This document shows, piece after piece, positions 1 through 10,171 of a stretch of 57,959 nucleotides of DNA; the first letter of the stretch is position 1; each line of letters opens with the position of its first letter. The DNA comes from Candidatus Methanobinarius endosymbioticus (GTDB lineage: Archaea; Methanobacteriota; Methanobacteria; Methanobacteriales; Methanobacteriaceae). The translations under genes were made by a program, and so were the position numbers. The notes beneath the pieces were generated by a model. That model did no database searches, was not told the DNA's origin, and saw only the letters and a list, made by a program, of their open reading frames with translations. The DNA lies in NCBI GenBank assembly GCA_003315655.1, contig NIZT01000038.1:1-57959 (forward strand). The letters are read 5' to 3'.

Positions 1-150
1 ATTTCTGTTTCTTCCATGTTTACTTCCAAACTCAGAGTAAATCTTTTCATGAATATTTTCTTCACTTAATGATTTTAGTTCTTTAGTAAAAACTTGAGTT
101 TGGTCACCCATAGTGAATTTACCGCGAATTCTATATATTTTTGTTTTCAT
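1..150 (-). CDS. rpl18a: 50S ribosomal protein L18Ae (LX), N-terminal part
   Basis: The minus strand reads MKTKIYRIRGKFTMG followed by an IYSEFGSKH motif, which matches archaeal L18Ae/LX, a small protein of the large ribosomal subunit. Only about 50 codons are present; the rest runs off the left edge. An in-frame ATG four codons upstream (position 162, giving MSDSMKTK) exists, but the family begins at MKTK and GAGTGAT just before 150 can serve as ribosome binding site. It lies downstream of eif6, rpl31e and rpl39e, the usual archaeal order for this translation cluster; prefoldin alpha and ftsY often follow it in related genomes (family knowledge). Confidence 0.9.
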   Translation of the reverse strand, partial: MKTKIYRIRGKFTMGDQTQVFTKELKSLSEENIHEKIYSEFGSKHGRNRN

Positions 151-358
151 ACTATCACTCATTATAGTAATTATAAATTTTTTAATTTAATCTTCTATTA
201 AATTAATATATTTATAAATTTTATATTTTATTAAATACGTATAAATATTAATTATATAAATATCATTTAAATTTTTGGATTTAAGTTTTGAAATATATTA
301 GCAAACATGTGATAATAAGCTAATTATAATTATTACATAATAATTTTAAAATTGATAT

Positions 359-1036
359 TTAAGAAATTTCAGTATCTAAAAATCCTAAAACTTCTTCAAT
401 ACGAGCCATTTCAGGACCAGTAGTATTTTCAGGAACAATAACACCATATGAATTTGCTATAGAACAAGCACCAACAAGATTTATTCCTTGTCCAACTGTC
501 CCAATATCTGCATCTATCCTGAAAACTTTTTCAATGAAATTAAGTTCTGATTGAGATGTTTCTCTATGAACTAAAGCTCCTTTATTATTAACTGTAAGCA
601 ATGAACCAATAATACTAAATCCAGCTATTTTAGATCTTTCAACTCGAACATCCAAAGCTTCTTCAATGATTTCAATAGATTTTTCAGAAAGTAAAGGACT
701 CACAATAGCCCCCTTATCATTTGCTGCAATAATATTACCAACAGCAGTATATTTATCAGGGATTTTAGCTACATTTAATCCAATATCTTCTAATAGATCT
801 ATTTCCTTATCAAATGTATATGGAGATACAATAATCCCTTTTGAATTTCCACAAGATAGAGCACCACACAAGTTACTTCCAGAAATAGTAGTCCTAATAA
901 CATCAATTTCTAGAGCTTCTTTTATAGAATCTTCCATCATTTCAGGAAAATTGAAAGATACAATAGCTATTTGATCCGTTACTGAAATATATACCCCTAT
1001 ATTAGGATTTCCAGTGAGATTTATTCTTCTAAGCAT
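359..1036 (-). CDS. eif6: Translation initiation factor aIF6
   Basis: This 225-residue protein has the fivefold pseudo-repeat of eIF6, with recurring blocks such as GNPNIGVYIS, GNSKGIIVSP, ANDKGAIVSP, NNKGALVHRE and NSYGVIVPEN. eIF6 binds the 50S subunit and blocks premature association with 30S; in archaea and eukaryotes it also serves in late 50S maturation and release. Length is normal for the family. The ATG follows GGAGATGA at a good distance. It sits between rpl31e/rpl39e upstream and rpl18a downstream on the same strand, so co-expression with these ribosomal proteins is likely. Confidence 0.95.
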   Translation of the reverse strand: MLRRINLTGNPNIGVYISVTDQIAIVSFNFPEMMEDSIKEALEIDVIRTTISGSNLCGALSCGNSKGIIVSPYTFDKEIDLLEDIGLNVAKIPDKYTAVGNIIAANDKGAIVSPLLSEKSIEIIEEALDVRVERSKIAGFSIIGSLLTVNNKGALVHRETSQSELNFIEKVFRIDADIGTVGQGINLVGACSIANSYGVIVPENTTGPEMARIEEVLGFLDTEIS

Positions 1037-1183
1037 TGTATCTTCATCTCCATTAGTTTGTTATAATATTCATTTAAATATAAAATATAATTATACTATT
1101 ATTTATTAATTATATATTAATTGGTACTATATTATTTATATTATTTTTAATCAAAAATATTCAAATCATAATAATTATCATGA

Positions 1184-1429
1184 TTATTCAGCTAGAGTTG
1201 CTTCTACAAGCCCATCATCATCTTTAACAGCTTTAACTTTGATTTTTGAAGGAATTTTTTGGATTCCTCTTTCCCAAATTTTTTCATTTACAGACGCATC
1301 AATTTTAATATCATCTACTTTCATGTGCTTTTTTAAGAATTCTTGAACTACTCTAACAGCTTTAGCTGCTCTTATAGTTTTTTGTACATTTTTAACATCT
1401 CTAAGTGGTATTGTATAAGTTCTTTCCAT
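1184..1429 (-). CDS. rpl31e: 50S ribosomal protein L31e
   Basis: This 81-residue basic protein starts [14 protein letters not shown] and carries the L31e signature ([16 protein letters not shown]; a conserved [13 protein letters not shown] stretch). L31e lies near the exit tunnel of the archaeal/eukaryal large subunit. Its ATG follows AGGTGTTATT, and this ribosome binding site overlaps the stop codon of rpl39e just upstream, so the two genes are almost certainly translated from one message. Length is typical. Confidence 0.95.
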   Translation of the reverse strand: MERTYTIPLRDVKNVQKTIRAAKAVRVVQEFLKKHMKVDDIKIDASVNEKIWERGIQKIPSKIKVKAVKDDDGLVEATLAE

Positions 1430-1437
1430 AATAACAC

Positions 1438-1593
1438 CTATACTTTAAGGTTATTCCTTCTCCAATGTCTTGGTTTAGGCCTATATTTTAATTGACGTTT
1501 AGTTTTCGCATAAGCCCATATAGGGACTCTTCTATTTTGTTTATTAGCTTTTGCAAGCCTTAATTTTTTAGCTAATGGTTTATTTCTACTCAT
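1438..1593 (-). CDS. rpl39e: 50S ribosomal protein L39e
   Basis: A 51-codon gene encodes [20 protein letters not shown] followed by [19 protein letters not shown]-like [15 protein letters not shown] and a TAG stop. This is the full L39e sequence, one of the smallest ribosomal proteins, which lines the peptide exit tunnel. The ATG is preceded by GGTGTGAAA. It is the first gene of the rpl39e-rpl31e-eif6-rpl18a unit; nine bases separate its stop from the L31e start. Confidence 0.95.
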   Translation of the reverse strand: MSRNKPLAKKLRLAKANKQNRRVPIWAYAKTKRQLKYRPKPRHWRRNNLKV

Positions 1594-1881
1594 TTTCACA
1601 CCATGTAAATATAAATCATATGAACACTATTATAGCTAAGCATCATCGTTACAATAGAATTAATCTTAATTATACAAGATTAAATTGAATATATGAGTTT
1701 TAAAAACTCTTGATTTTTTATTTAAGTATTTTAAATTTTAAATATCAAATGTTCTAAATATTTATTCTAAATATCTAATTTTATTTTGAATATTTAATTT
1801 ATGAAATATTTAATTTATTATATGAATTATTAGTTTTATTTTATAAACATACTATTATTTATATTAATTTTTATTATAATT
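1594..1881. other. AT-rich intergenic stretch
   Basis: About 290 bases separate rpl39e from the PP-loop gene downstream of PDCD5. No reading frame or RNA gene is recognised. The part near 1594-1680 should hold the promoter of the ribosomal unit, but no clear TATA/BRE pair stands out from the AT-rich background. Confidence 0.4.
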
Positions 1882-2490
1882 TTAATTTTTAGCTTTAAAA
1901 CCAATTACTCTAGTTTGATAATGTTTTGGAAAAAAATCTTTTAAATCTTCATTTAATTCTTCACTAAACATACAACGAATTTCTACTTCGTAATCAGAAC
2001 TATTATCAATGTTACTTTCTTCATGAGTAATTACAAATATTTCAGAAACAAGAGATTCAATAGTTTTATATCCAAAACTATCTAAATTGATATATTGGAT
2101 ATTTTTTCTGTGTTCTAAACTCTTTATTTCATCTTTATTTAATTTAGGAGTTCTATCATCTCTTCTTGTTCCATCTGCAACAATTGAATATTGATTTTTT
2201 TTAGCTAAACCAGAAATTTCTTCTATCACAGCTTTGTGAAGATAAGAAATTCCATTATTAGGAAAACCATCATTTAATATGATATCTACAGCTTTTTTTA
2301 ATAATATTTTATCTAAATTTAAAACATTATGTTTAATTCCAAGTGAATTTGCAGAATTTTGAGCTGGAATGAAAGAATCATAGACTCCAAAATTTGCAGT
2401 TACAAGTTCAACATCTATTCCTAACTTTTTAAGTAGAAAAGCCATTAATGAACTATCTTTTCCTCCACTATATAAAACATATGCTTTCAT
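1882..2490 (-). CDS. PP-loop ATPase-like protein (DUF7411-like)
   Basis: The protein opens MKAYVLYSGGKDSSLMAF, a PP-loop (SGGKDSS) of the N-type ATP pyrophosphatase superfamily, which adenylates substrates in tRNA modification or amide-forming reactions. A second conserved block, VADGTRRDDRTPKL at about residues 105-118 of this start, fits the same fold. The exact substrate is not evident. The reading frame extends 11 codons upstream to an ATG at 2523 that overlaps the PDCD5 stop as ATGA; I prefer 2490 because the extra residues ([11 protein letters not shown]) look unlike the family, but neither start has a strong ribosome binding site. Linkage to PDCD5, S19e and L39e genes suggests a translation or RNA role (inference). 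Confidence 0.75.
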   Translation of the reverse strand: MKAYVLYSGGKDSSLMAFLLKKLGIDVELVTANFGVYDSFIPAQNSANSLGIKHNVLNLDKILLKKAVDIILNDGFPNNGISYLHKAVIEEISGLAKKNQYSIVADGTRRDDRTPKLNKDEIKSLEHRKNIQYINLDSFGYKTIESLVSEIFVITHEESNIDNSSDYEVEIRCMFSEELNEDLKDFFPKHYQTRVIGFKAKN

Positions 2491-2519
2491 TGTATTAATT
2501 AAAAATGTGAATAAAACAA

Positions 2520-2867
2520 TCATCTTCTAATGATATTAATATCTCTTTTTTGACCAGACAATTGTTTAAGTAAAACTTTTAATTGTTCATCAGTGATTTT
2601 GCCTTGTACTCTACCACTTTGAGCTAGTTGAATCAGTTGAAGTTCAATTTGTTCTACAAACTCTGGTTTAGTTAATCTAAGATTAGCTAACCTACTTCGA
2701 GCTTCAGGAGTTAAAATTTGCATTATTAATTGCTTTTTTTTTGCCTCCATTTCTTGTTGCATCTGTTTTTGTTGCATTTGCTGTTGAGTCTGTTGATTTT
2801 CATTAGCTTCAGCTTGTTGATGTAACTCTTTCATTCTTTTACGGCGCAATTCATCAAGATCACTCAT
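2520..2867 (-). CDS. PDCD5/TFAR19-family DNA-binding protein
   Basis: This 115-residue protein has the family layout: a charged Gln-rich N-terminal helix ([17 protein letters not shown], then many Q) and a compact C-terminal domain ([20 protein letters not shown], then [20 protein letters not shown]). Archaeal members are annotated as DNA-binding proteins and are homologous to eukaryotic PDCD5; their role in the cell is not well defined. The ATG follows GGAGGACTTAAA. The gene lies directly after rps19e and its stop overlaps a possible start of the PP-loop gene, a common archaeal neighbourhood. Confidence 0.88.
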   Translation of the reverse strand: MSDLDELRRKRMKELHQQAEANENQQTQQQMQQKQMQQEMEAKKKQLIMQILTPEARSRLANLRLTKPEFVEQIELQLIQLAQSGRVQGKITDEQLKVLLKQLSGQKRDINIIRR

Positions 2868-3025
2868 TTTAAGTCCTCCAATTTTTATATAACTAAAAAT
2901 TTAAAATTTACACTATTAATAATCAATTTATTAATATTTACAATATAATTACTTACAATATAAATGTAATAATAGTTAAATGTGTATATTAAATGATTAA
3001 TAATATTAATAATTAATATTAACAA

Positions 3026-3466
3026 TTAATATTTTTCAAGTTCTGGAATATCTTTAATTATTTCAGCAGAATTTTTATCTAAGAAAGATTTACCTTCAGA
3101 AGTAGCTATTCTTCCAGCATCAACTTTTTGAATATAGCCTGCTTCTTCAAGTTGTTGTAAAGCTCCTCTAACAATAGCTCCACTACCCTTTCTGAAAGTT
3201 TCTGGAGTTACTCCCCTATCTTTCTTTCCACCATAGAAAGTTCTTAAACTATTAATTCCAACTGGTCCATCAATGTAAACTCTTCTCAAAATAGAAGCAC
3301 ATCTTACATACCACCAGTCGATATTTTCAGGTTTTCTTTCTTTGTGAACACCAGTTTTAACTAAACTACTCCAGTCAGGAGCAGTGATTTTATCATTATT
3401 TTCATTAAAATCTTTTGCAATTTGATCTATTAATAAATCAGCAGGTACATCATATACAGTAGTCAT
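3026..3466 (-). CDS. rps19e: 30S ribosomal protein S19e
   Basis: The protein starts [20 protein letters not shown] and has the S19e core, including [19 protein letters not shown], a YGGKKDRGV loop and [18 protein letters not shown]19e is a winged-helix protein of the archaeal/eukaryal small subunit needed for 30S maturation. The frame is open 13 codons further upstream, but AGGAGA lies at the right distance before the ATG at 3466 and the family begins MTTVYDVP. It is followed on the same strand by PDCD5. Confidence 0.94.
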   Translation of the reverse strand: MTTVYDVPADLLIDQIAKDFNENNDKITAPDWSSLVKTGVHKERKPENIDWWYVRCASILRRVYIDGPVGINSLRTFYGGKKDRGVTPETFRKGSGAIVRGALQQLEEAGYIQKVDAGRIATSEGKSFLDKNSAEIIKDIPELEKY

Positions 3467-3552
3467 GTTAATTCTCCTAATAAGTTTTATAATAATTATA
3501 ACCATTTAATTATAATTCAGAAATATTTAAGCACACAATAATTTCATTGAAT

Positions 3553-3852
3553 TCAAGTTTTATGGTTTTTCTTGTAAATTACAGCAACATTTCCTCTTAG
3601 ATCAACAAGTTTAGATCTTGTTTTCTCAGTTATTGATGTAATATAAGCTTCTTTATCATTTGCTATGTTCTTAGCAAATCTTAATTTAACAATTTCATTA
3701 GCTTTAAGCTGTCTTTTAATCTCTTCAATAACATTATCATTTATTCCAACTTTTCCAATGTTAATTGTCATAGAATTGAGAGCTTTATTCATTATTTCTT
3801 TTTTTGATAGAGTAATACTCAATTTTAGCTCTCCTTTTTTCTTTTTGTTCAT
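3553..3852 (-). CDS. YhbY/CRM-type RNA-binding protein
   Basis: This 99-residue protein matches the single-domain CRM (YhbY) family: a helical start (LSKKEIMNKALNSM), the GxxG-like IGKVGINDNVIEEIKRQL block, KANEIVKLRF and a C-terminal strand ending LRGNVAVIYKK. Such proteins bind pre-50S ribosomal RNA. The start overlaps the end of the RNase P gene by 68 bases. A second in-frame ATG at 3792 overlaps that gene's stop (ATGAATAA), but starting there would remove the first helix of the domain. Neither start has a strong ribosome binding site, so translation is probably coupled to rnp4. Confidence 0.85.
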   Translation of the reverse strand: MNKKKKGELKLSITLSKKEIMNKALNSMTINIGKVGINDNVIEEIKRQLKANEIVKLRFAKNIANDKEAYITSITEKTRSKLVDLRGNVAVIYKKNHKT

Positions 3853-4156
3853 TTATATAAGGAATTTTCATAATTTCATTACATTGATTACATTTGATAT
3901 GGATTTTTCCCTGTTTTAGACGAATAGAAGAATTTTTAGAAGGATCTAAAAATTTATAACACTTTTTACAGTAACTACGTCTCCATTTAGTAGGGATTTT
4001 AGTATTGTATTTTTTAGATATTTTACGAGCTAAGCTCACATATCTATGTGACCTATCAGGATTAACAGAAAACTCTTTTTTCGCCATAGAAAAGAGGATA
4101 TTCATACGCTCATTAGCAATATCAATCATCCATTTAGGTCTTCTTCCTCTTCGCAA
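3785..4156 (-). CDS. rnp4: RNase P protein component 4 (Rpr2/Rnp4)
   Basis: The 123-residue protein starts RRGRRPKWMIDIANERM and contains a long N-terminal helix pair (SHRYVSLARKISKKY) and a zinc ribbon with CKKCYKF and KCNQC pairs. This is the archaeal homologue of Rpr2/Rpp21, which with Rpp29 supports the specificity domain of RNase P during tRNA 5' processing. The start is TTG at 4156, preceded by GAGGTTTAACG; the nearby ATG at 4172 is in another frame. It overlaps the YhbY-like gene downstream, and the pairing of two RNA-processing proteins is sensible. Confidence 0.9.
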   Translation of the reverse strand: MRRGRRPKWMIDIANERMNILFSMAKKEFSVNPDRSHRYVSLARKISKKYNTKIPTKWRRSYCKKCYKFLDPSKNSSIRLKQGKIHIKCNQCNEIMKIPYINEQKEKRRAKIEYYSIKKRNNE

Positions 4157-4697
4157 CGTTAAACCTCATAGAATTGAAAAACAAACTATTAAATAAAATA
4201 TAATAGAATGTAAATTTATTCAAGTAATTGTAATAAGATTTAAGTGATTTAAAACAATATCTTAAAAGTTAGTCTCTACTATTTTTAGGTATTAGAAGAG
4301 TAATAATAATCTTTTGTATCTTCTATTTAAAAAGATTTTCTATAAACTTTCATGATGAATTAAATTATATAATTATAATAATATTAAATTTAGTATTTTT
4401 ATATAAATTTTGTGAAATATATCATAAAAATGAAAATATTATGAATTAATATATAATTTATAATTATATGATTTATACTTATGAAAAAAAATTAATAGGA
4501 AAATTCTAGTGAAAAATTTAGTATTATGAAATCTTTTAAAAAAATTATTTTAAAGCAAATAATCTATCCATAAATAATAATATATTTTTTATAGTTTAAA
4601 AAGATTACTAATATTTTATTATAAATTTAATAAAACATATTTATTTTAATTGTTATTAATATTATTATATCAATAATAGTATTTTTATAAAATAATA
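4157..4697. other. AT-rich intergenic region
   Basis: About 540 bases with very high A+T content and stop codons in all frames. No gene, tRNA or clear repeat is recognised. The segment just above 4156 should contain the promoter of the rnp4 transcription unit. Confidence 0.4.
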
Positions 4698-5363
4698 TCA
4701 ATCTATAATCCAATTAATAAAATCAACATCACCAATAGGAAACTCTTTTTTATTATATATTATATCTTTAATAATTGTTAATATAGTTTCAATAGACAAA
4801 TTAGTAGTATCAATTTCATTAACTTTATTTCCATGATTTTCATAAGCTTCTACAGAACATACTCCTAAAGCTTCGGATTCTAAATTTTCATGGATTTTAT
4901 TATTATCATAATCTCTTAATTTAAGTCTTTTTTCAAGAAGATCAGGATTTAATCTAAGAACAATAACTTTATTTATTTTTCCATCTAAAGAACAAAAATG
5001 AGAAAGATGTCCTTCTATAATTACAATTTTTGAATTACAATCATTACTATTATTATTCATAACCCCATCAATATCATTATTATTAGAATAAGTATTATAC
5101 TTATTAGTAATAGATTCGTTACAAGAAAAAAATCTATTTATCATTTTATTCAATTTTTTATCAAGTTTAGATAAATTAATGATTTTATAACCTTTTTCTA
5201 TATCTTCACCATCAATTAAGTCATTTTTTATAGCAAATTCATTTATTTTAATAAGTTTAGAAGTGTATTTTTCAGATAAAATATTATTAAGTTTATCTGC
5301 TACTGTAGTTTTTCCAGTACATGGAGTTCCAGTTATTAAAATAACTTTGTTTTGATGAATCAT
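4698..5363 (-). CDS. Adenylate kinase family protein (AK6/Fap7-like)
   Basis: A 221-residue protein with a P-loop ITGTPCTGKTT at residues 10-20, an IVIIEGHLSHFC block and VIVLRLNPDLLEKRL, followed by a lid-like KLRDYDNNKIHENLESEA. These are hallmarks of the AK6/Fap7 group, small atypical adenylate kinases linked to late small-subunit ribosome maturation in eukaryotes and archaea. Between the core motifs, at about residues 87-110, lies an Asn-rich insertion (runs such as YSNNNDIDG and NNNSND) that looks like low-complexity expansion in this AT-rich genome. No strong ribosome binding site is seen. A DRG GTPase gene lies just upstream. Confidence 0.85.
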   Translation of the reverse strand: MIHQNKVILITGTPCTGKTTVADKLNNILSEKYTSKLIKINEFAIKNDLIDGEDIEKGYKIINLSKLDKKLNKMINRFFSCNESITNKYNTYSNNNDIDGVMNNNSNDCNSKIVIIEGHLSHFCSLDGKINKVIVLRLNPDLLEKRLKLRDYDNNKIHENLESEALGVCSVEAYENHGNKVNEIDTTNLSIETILTIIKDIIYNKKEFPIGDVDFINWIID

Positions 5364-5388
5364 ACTATAGATATGTTAATAAATTTGA

Positions 5389-6483
5389 TTATTTTTTAAC
5401 AATTATTCTTAAAATATCTTTATCTTCTAAAATATGATCTGGACCTGTTTTTTGACCAGGAAATTTAACTGAATCTCCCCAAATCTTTGCATGTCGGAAA
5501 TTTTTCACAAATTCTCTGTGTAACTTTCCACAAACGTCTATAACAGAAGTTCCTTTTTTAATAATGAGAGGATCTTCAAAATCAACTTTTTTTCCTTGAG
5601 GTTTTAGATATACTCTTATTAAATTTAAATTCTCAAATATCTGATCTTTAAGATAATTAATATTAAGATTTTTATCTGCAGAAATTGGAATAAAATCAGG
5701 AATAGTTTTCTTTAATTCTTTAATATAAGTATCATCTACAAGATCTACTTTATTTAAAACAATTACAGCAGGAATATAAGCACGATTAGATTCTAAAGCA
5801 TCTATGAATTGATCCATAGTAACATCTCCTCTAATCAAAACATCGGCATTATGCATTCCATATTCATTAATTATAGATCTAATAGTAGTTTCATCTAAAT
5901 GAGTTAATTCTTCAGTTGCAGATACTTGAACTCCTCCAAGTTTTTTCCTTCTTACTCTAACATCTGGTTTATCTTCATTGGGGTGAATACCAATATCACG
6001 TAATTCTCTTAATATTATATCCAAATGTTGAGGATTGAAAACATCTAAAACAATGAGAATCAAATTTGCTGTTCTAGCTACTGAAAGAATTTCTCTACCT
6101 CTTCCTTTTCCACCTGAAGCTCCAGTTATAATTCCTGGAATATCAAATATTTGGATTTTAGCTCCTCTGTATTCCATAATCCCCGGAATAATATCAAGAG
6201 TGGTAAATTGATAAGCACCTACTTTAGATTCAGCATTAGTTAATTCATTCAAAAGTGTGGATTTTCCCACAGAAGGAAAACCTACAAGAACTGCTGTTGA
6301 ATCTCCAGTTTTTTTTACATGAAATCCTTTACCTTTAGTTCCAGAACTTTTCCTTTGTAAAGATTCTTCTTTTAATTTAGATATTTTTGCTTTAAGCTTA
6401 CCAATATGGTGAGACGTAGCTTTATTATAAGGAGTTTTTTGAATTTCATCCTCAATTTTTTTTATTTTTTCATCAATATCCAT
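5389..6483 (-). CDS. DRG-family GTP-binding protein (OBG-type, TGS domain)
   Basis: The protein has an N-terminal helical hairpin (residues 1-50), G1 [13 protein letters not shown] at 68-80, G3 DIPGI, a glycine-rich [11 protein letters not shown] loop, NKVD as G4, ISADKN as G5, and a C-terminal TGS domain ending [18 protein letters not shown]. This matches archaeal/eukaryal DRG GTPases, ribosome-associated factors that relieve stalling (best studied for Rbg1/DRG1). ATG at 6483 follows AGTGAG; an in-frame GTG at 6492 lies inside that site and is less likely. It is 25 bases upstream of the AK6-like gene, so the two may share a transcript. Confidence 0.93.
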   Translation of the reverse strand: MDIDEKIKKIEDEIQKTPYNKATSHHIGKLKAKISKLKEESLQRKSSGTKGKGFHVKKTGDSTAVLVGFPSVGKSTLLNELTNAESKVGAYQFTTLDIIPGIMEYRGAKIQIFDIPGIITGASGGKGRGREILSVARTANLILIVLDVFNPQHLDIILRELRDIGIHPNEDKPDVRVRRKKLGGVQVSATEELTHLDETTIRSIINEYGMHNADVLIRGDVTMDQFIDALESNRAYIPAVIVLNKVDLVDDTYIKELKKTIPDFIPISADKNLNINYLKDQIFENLNLIRVYLKPQGKKVDFEDPLIIKKGTSVIDVCGKLHREFVKNFRHAKIWGDSVKFPGQKTGPDHILEDKDILRIIVKK

Positions 6484-6492
6484 AAAACTCAC

Positions 6493-6806
6493 TAATATTC
6501 CAAAACATTTTAAAAATATATTATTAGTTCAAAAAATATTCAATTTTTTATTTCAATAATCACAATTATTTAGTATTTTATTATATTTAACATTTAATTA
6601 ATAAAAAATAATTCTTAATAACTCTCTAATACTTCATGATAATTAACATATAAATAATAATCAAAAATAGTAAAATAATTAATTAAAATTAAATAATAAA
6701 AAATTAAATATTAAATTTTTATAATAAGTAAATAATAGAGAGTAATTTCACAAAGAATCATGAAATATACTCAACTATTAACACATTTTTTATTGGTCGA
6801 TATTTA
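6493..6806. other. AT-rich intergenic region
   Basis: About 310 bases between aglB and the DRG gene. It is nearly all A and T with no recognisable gene or RNA. It should carry the end of the aglB transcript and the DRG promoter. Confidence 0.4.
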
Positions 6807-9548
6807 CTACCTCGAAGAGTTAGTTGATCCTGTTTCATTTTTTAATGTATTAATTCCACTAATTTTCCATAATGAAACTCCTTCTTCCATGTGAACTAAT
6901 TCATAGGCCTTTTGTCCAAATCCTGTCAATATAAATAGTTTTGTAAACATCGCGTTTTCAAGCTCTTTACTCATAATAATAGAAGTATATGTTCCATTTT
7001 CACCCATTACAAGTAAAGTATAGTTCCCACTTTCATTAATCGTTTCATTTTTCCAAATAATATTGTCTTCAATAACAATTAATTTATTAATTGAAAATGG
7101 ATTAAATGTAGTATTATTTTGAGTTTTCACAGGAGTTCCATTTGCAAATACCGTTTTAGTGGTTGCATTAGTAGTATTGTTTTCAGCTCCTTTAGTGATA
7201 ACTGTTTTATGGAATATACCTTCTTCCTCTAAATTAGTTATATTAGCCTGATATTTACCATTGCCTATACTTTCCATTTTAACAGGTTTTTGTGGCATTA
7301 AATATTGGTATCCGGAACTATTTTTGGTATCAAAATCCCAACTTCCAAAGTAAGTCCACCAACCAGCTTTTTGAAGCATATCCGAACTAGCTACAAATAT
7401 AACTGGAACTGGATTTTCAGGATGGGTTAAATTTACAACATTATCTGCTTGAACCGAAGTTAAACCATATGAATTAACCATTCTATTTTTAGCTTCTTCA
7501 CTTGTTAGTGTAAGAGTACTTTCAAGAATCTCTACTGATTTTCCACTATCATGAGTATAGTTGTCAAGTAATTCAGTAGCTTCATCACCACTATAAGCTA
7601 ACATTTCAAATATAGCCGCAGATAAATTCGTATCATTCGTTGCCATCGCCTTACCTGTCCAAAATGCCCTTATACCTGTCTGCGAACCACCATCAAATAG
7701 AGTGGGTCTTTCTGATGCTACTTCAAACAAGTAACCGAAATCCCACCAAGAGGTTAACGTGGTAACATTAGTAGTATTTTCCTTAATCCAAGTCATTGAA
7801 TCCCACATTGGATCACTAGTACTAGGAACTACAGATTCAGATACTTGATAAGCTCCGAAAACTGTTGGAGATACTATAGCAAACATCAATATCAACATAA
7901 CAGCAGGTTTTGCAAATCTTGAAGATTTAATATCTTTAAATCCATAGATTAAAAGTGCTGAAATTCCAATGCCAGCTACAAGAATAATTATTGGAATGAT
8001 AAATGACATTGTAGAAGATATTTTGTATAATGGATAAAATACCATGAATGTTTGTATAATAGGATAAAACGTAAGTAATAATCCTGCTACAGCAATAACC
8101 ATCAATTTATTTTTATCATTTAATTTATCTCTAATATACATAACTGCATATCCAACAAATAAACCAACACAAAGACCTAATGGTATCATTAATACCATGA
8201 TAAACCTTGAACCTTGTGTAACCGCTATAGCAGATAATAGGATCCAGACTGAAAACAATGTTAAATAAAGTAATGTTTCACGTTTAATTTTATTAACATC
8301 AGATAAAGAATCTATATTTGATACTGCATTGCTTATAAATGTTCCGTTAGATTCTTTTACTTTAGAAGCAGATTCTCTTTTACCTTTAGGTGGTTTTTTA
8401 TTGGCATATTTACCTGTTCTATAAGATCTTAGTTTCAATAAGCTATGTGCAAATAATATTAATATAGTAAATGCACCAAAGACAGCTACTACTCCTCCAA
8501 CACCGTTTATTATACCTCCAGCATTAGCTGAAAATGCACCTGCAATTCCACCAGATAACAAATTAGGAATTTGCAATTCAGCGATAGATATGGCTACATT
8601 AGGGAATGCTGTTGAACTAATGGCTGATTGAAGTTTCGTTAATCCAATCAGTTCAAAAGGAGCATCAATAAGGCTACCGAATCCATTAGTTACTCCTAAA
8701 CCAATAATTCCTATAATAACAATCATTACTATAGAAAATATTTCTTTTTGATTTACAAACCAAGAAAGTATATTAGAATAGTCTTTTCTCGGTTTTATTA
8801 AATCTATGTTTAAAACAAAACTTAATATTAGATATATTATCATGAATATGATTAACATTGCTATGTAAAATATATATCCATCCCATGCTAATGAGAACAA
8901 TACCATTGAAAGAACAGTCAAAACAATATAGACAATTCTATAAGCCAATTTACTCGATTTTATACTTTCAATAAAGAACAATATCATAAATAGTGGTAAA
9001 ACTACATTGAACATATCTGTATCAAAAAATCCAGCAAATGTGTGTGAGAAGTAATTTGGAGCTAAAGCTACTATTAAAGCAGCAGTTGTTCCCCCATAAT
9101 TATTAGTAATCCTTTTAACAATTATAAATGCAGGTATAGGTGCCAAAGGAGCTATTATAGCTGATGCATAAAATGCAACCTTCATCAAAGACATGTTCGA
9201 AAACATATTAGCCATATAATACAAGAAAGCTGTTACATAAACAATCATTGGCGGATATTCCGCATTTCTACCTTCAGGAGCATAAGAAAGCGTGTCCCAA
9301 GGAGTTCCATTATTAATAGTATCCCCAAGATGCCCATAATCAAGGAAATCCTGTGTCATACGCAAGTTATAGTATGAATCCATTTCAGTGAAATAAGGAA
9401 GTCCATTGGAATCTTTGTAATAAGCTTGTTGGTCAGTGGGAAGGGTTGATAGATCTGCAGATTGGAACCTTAAAAAGGAAACAAAACAGACAATAACCAG
9501 TATAATAGCTACTGATTTCAATATCGACATTATTTTACTTTTATCCAT
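6807..9548 (-). CDS. aglB: STT3/AglB oligosaccharyltransferase
   Basis: This 913-residue membrane protein transfers a lipid-linked glycan to Asn in N-X-S/T sequons of exported proteins. The N-terminal half is polytopic, with an FDTDMFNV motif (DxD-like) near residue 185 and an early luminal segment TEMDSYYNLRMTQDFL. The C-terminal soluble part has the signature WWDFGYL, then PTLFDGG. A basic cytoplasmic-looking loop (KPPKGKRESASKVK) interrupts the membrane region. ATG at 9548 follows GATGAT; an in-frame ATG at 9557 lies within that site. It is the only glycosylation gene in the window, so nothing here shows the glycan made. Confidence 0.93.
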   Translation of the reverse strand: MDKSKIMSILKSVAIILVIVCFVSFLRFQSADLSTLPTDQQAYYKDSNGLPYFTEMDSYYNLRMTQDFLDYGHLGDTINNGTPWDTLSYAPEGRNAEYPPMIVYVTAFLYYMANMFSNMSLMKVAFYASAIIAPLAPIPAFIIVKRITNNYGGTTAALIVALAPNYFSHTFAGFFDTDMFNVVLPLFMILFFIESIKSSKLAYRIVYIVLTVLSMVLFSLAWDGYIFYIAMLIIFMIIYLILSFVLNIDLIKPRKDYSNILSWFVNQKEIFSIVMIVIIGIIGLGVTNGFGSLIDAPFELIGLTKLQSAISSTAFPNVAISIAELQIPNLLSGGIAGAFSANAGGIINGVGGVVAVFGAFTILILFAHSLLKLRSYRTGKYANKKPPKGKRESASKVKESNGTFISNAVSNIDSLSDVNKIKRETLLYLTLFSVWILLSAIAVTQGSRFIMVLMIPLGLCVGLFVGYAVMYIRDKLNDKNKLMVIAVAGLLLTFYPIIQTFMVFYPLYKISSTMSFIIPIIILVAGIGISALLIYGFKDIKSSRFAKPAVMLILMFAIVSPTVFGAYQVSESVVPSTSDPMWDSMTWIKENTTNVTTLTSWWDFGYLFEVASERPTLFDGGSQTGIRAFWTGKAMATNDTNLSAAIFEMLAYSGDEATELLDNYTHDSGKSVEILESTLTLTSEEAKNRMVNSYGLTSVQADNVVNLTHPENPVPVIFVASSDMLQKAGWWTYFGSWDFDTKNSSGYQYLMPQKPVKMESIGNGKYQANITNLEEEGIFHKTVITKGAENNTTNATTKTVFANGTPVKTQNNTTFNPFSINKLIVIEDNIIWKNETINESGNYTLLVMGENGTYTSIIMSKELENAMFTKLFILTGFGQKAYELVHMEEGVSLWKISGINTLKNETGSTNSSR

Positions 9549-10171
9549 AAATATCATCTAATAATTTGAGTTGAACATTAACTTATAATTTATATTTAAT
9601 TAATAATCATTATAAAAATATTATTTGAAATATAATTGAAATATTATTTAATAAATATTTAATAATTATTTATTCAAATATATTTTATATTAAATATATT
9701 TTTATTATGAAATTGTTATTATAACATATCCATTATAATATATAAATATAATTTCTATTTAACAATATTATCCTATGTGTAATTCAACCTATTAAATTAT
9801 ACTATTTTTAGAAACATTTTGAATAAATTATAAAATTATCAAAAATATAATTGAATTGAAAAATTAAAAAAATTGAAAATAATTATATTAAAGAAGCAAA
9901 ATATCAAAAATAGGAAATATTAGAAATAAAAAGATAATCAAGTAGGATAATAATTAAACAAATTAGAAAAAATCAAAATTAATGATTATTAACAATGAAT
10001 AAATGATAAATTAATAGTATTAATTATAAAATTATTATATTAATTAATATATGATATATTGCAAAAATATAGAATATATAATATAAAATATAAACTATTA
10101 TAATAATTATATAACAATGAAATTAATCATTATCCATATATAAGATTATATAATGTAATTTATATTATAAT
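9549..10171. other. Long AT-rich intergenic region
   Basis: About 620 bases between topA and aglB, close to 90 percent A+T by eye, with long stretches of alternating A and T runs. No coding frame, tRNA or clear repeat is recognised. It should contain the aglB promoter near its right end. Confidence 0.4.

Noticed and set aside
9549-10171. Hidden RNA gene in the long topA-aglB spacer
   Set aside because: Structural RNAs in AT-rich archaea show as GC-rich islands; none is visible here.
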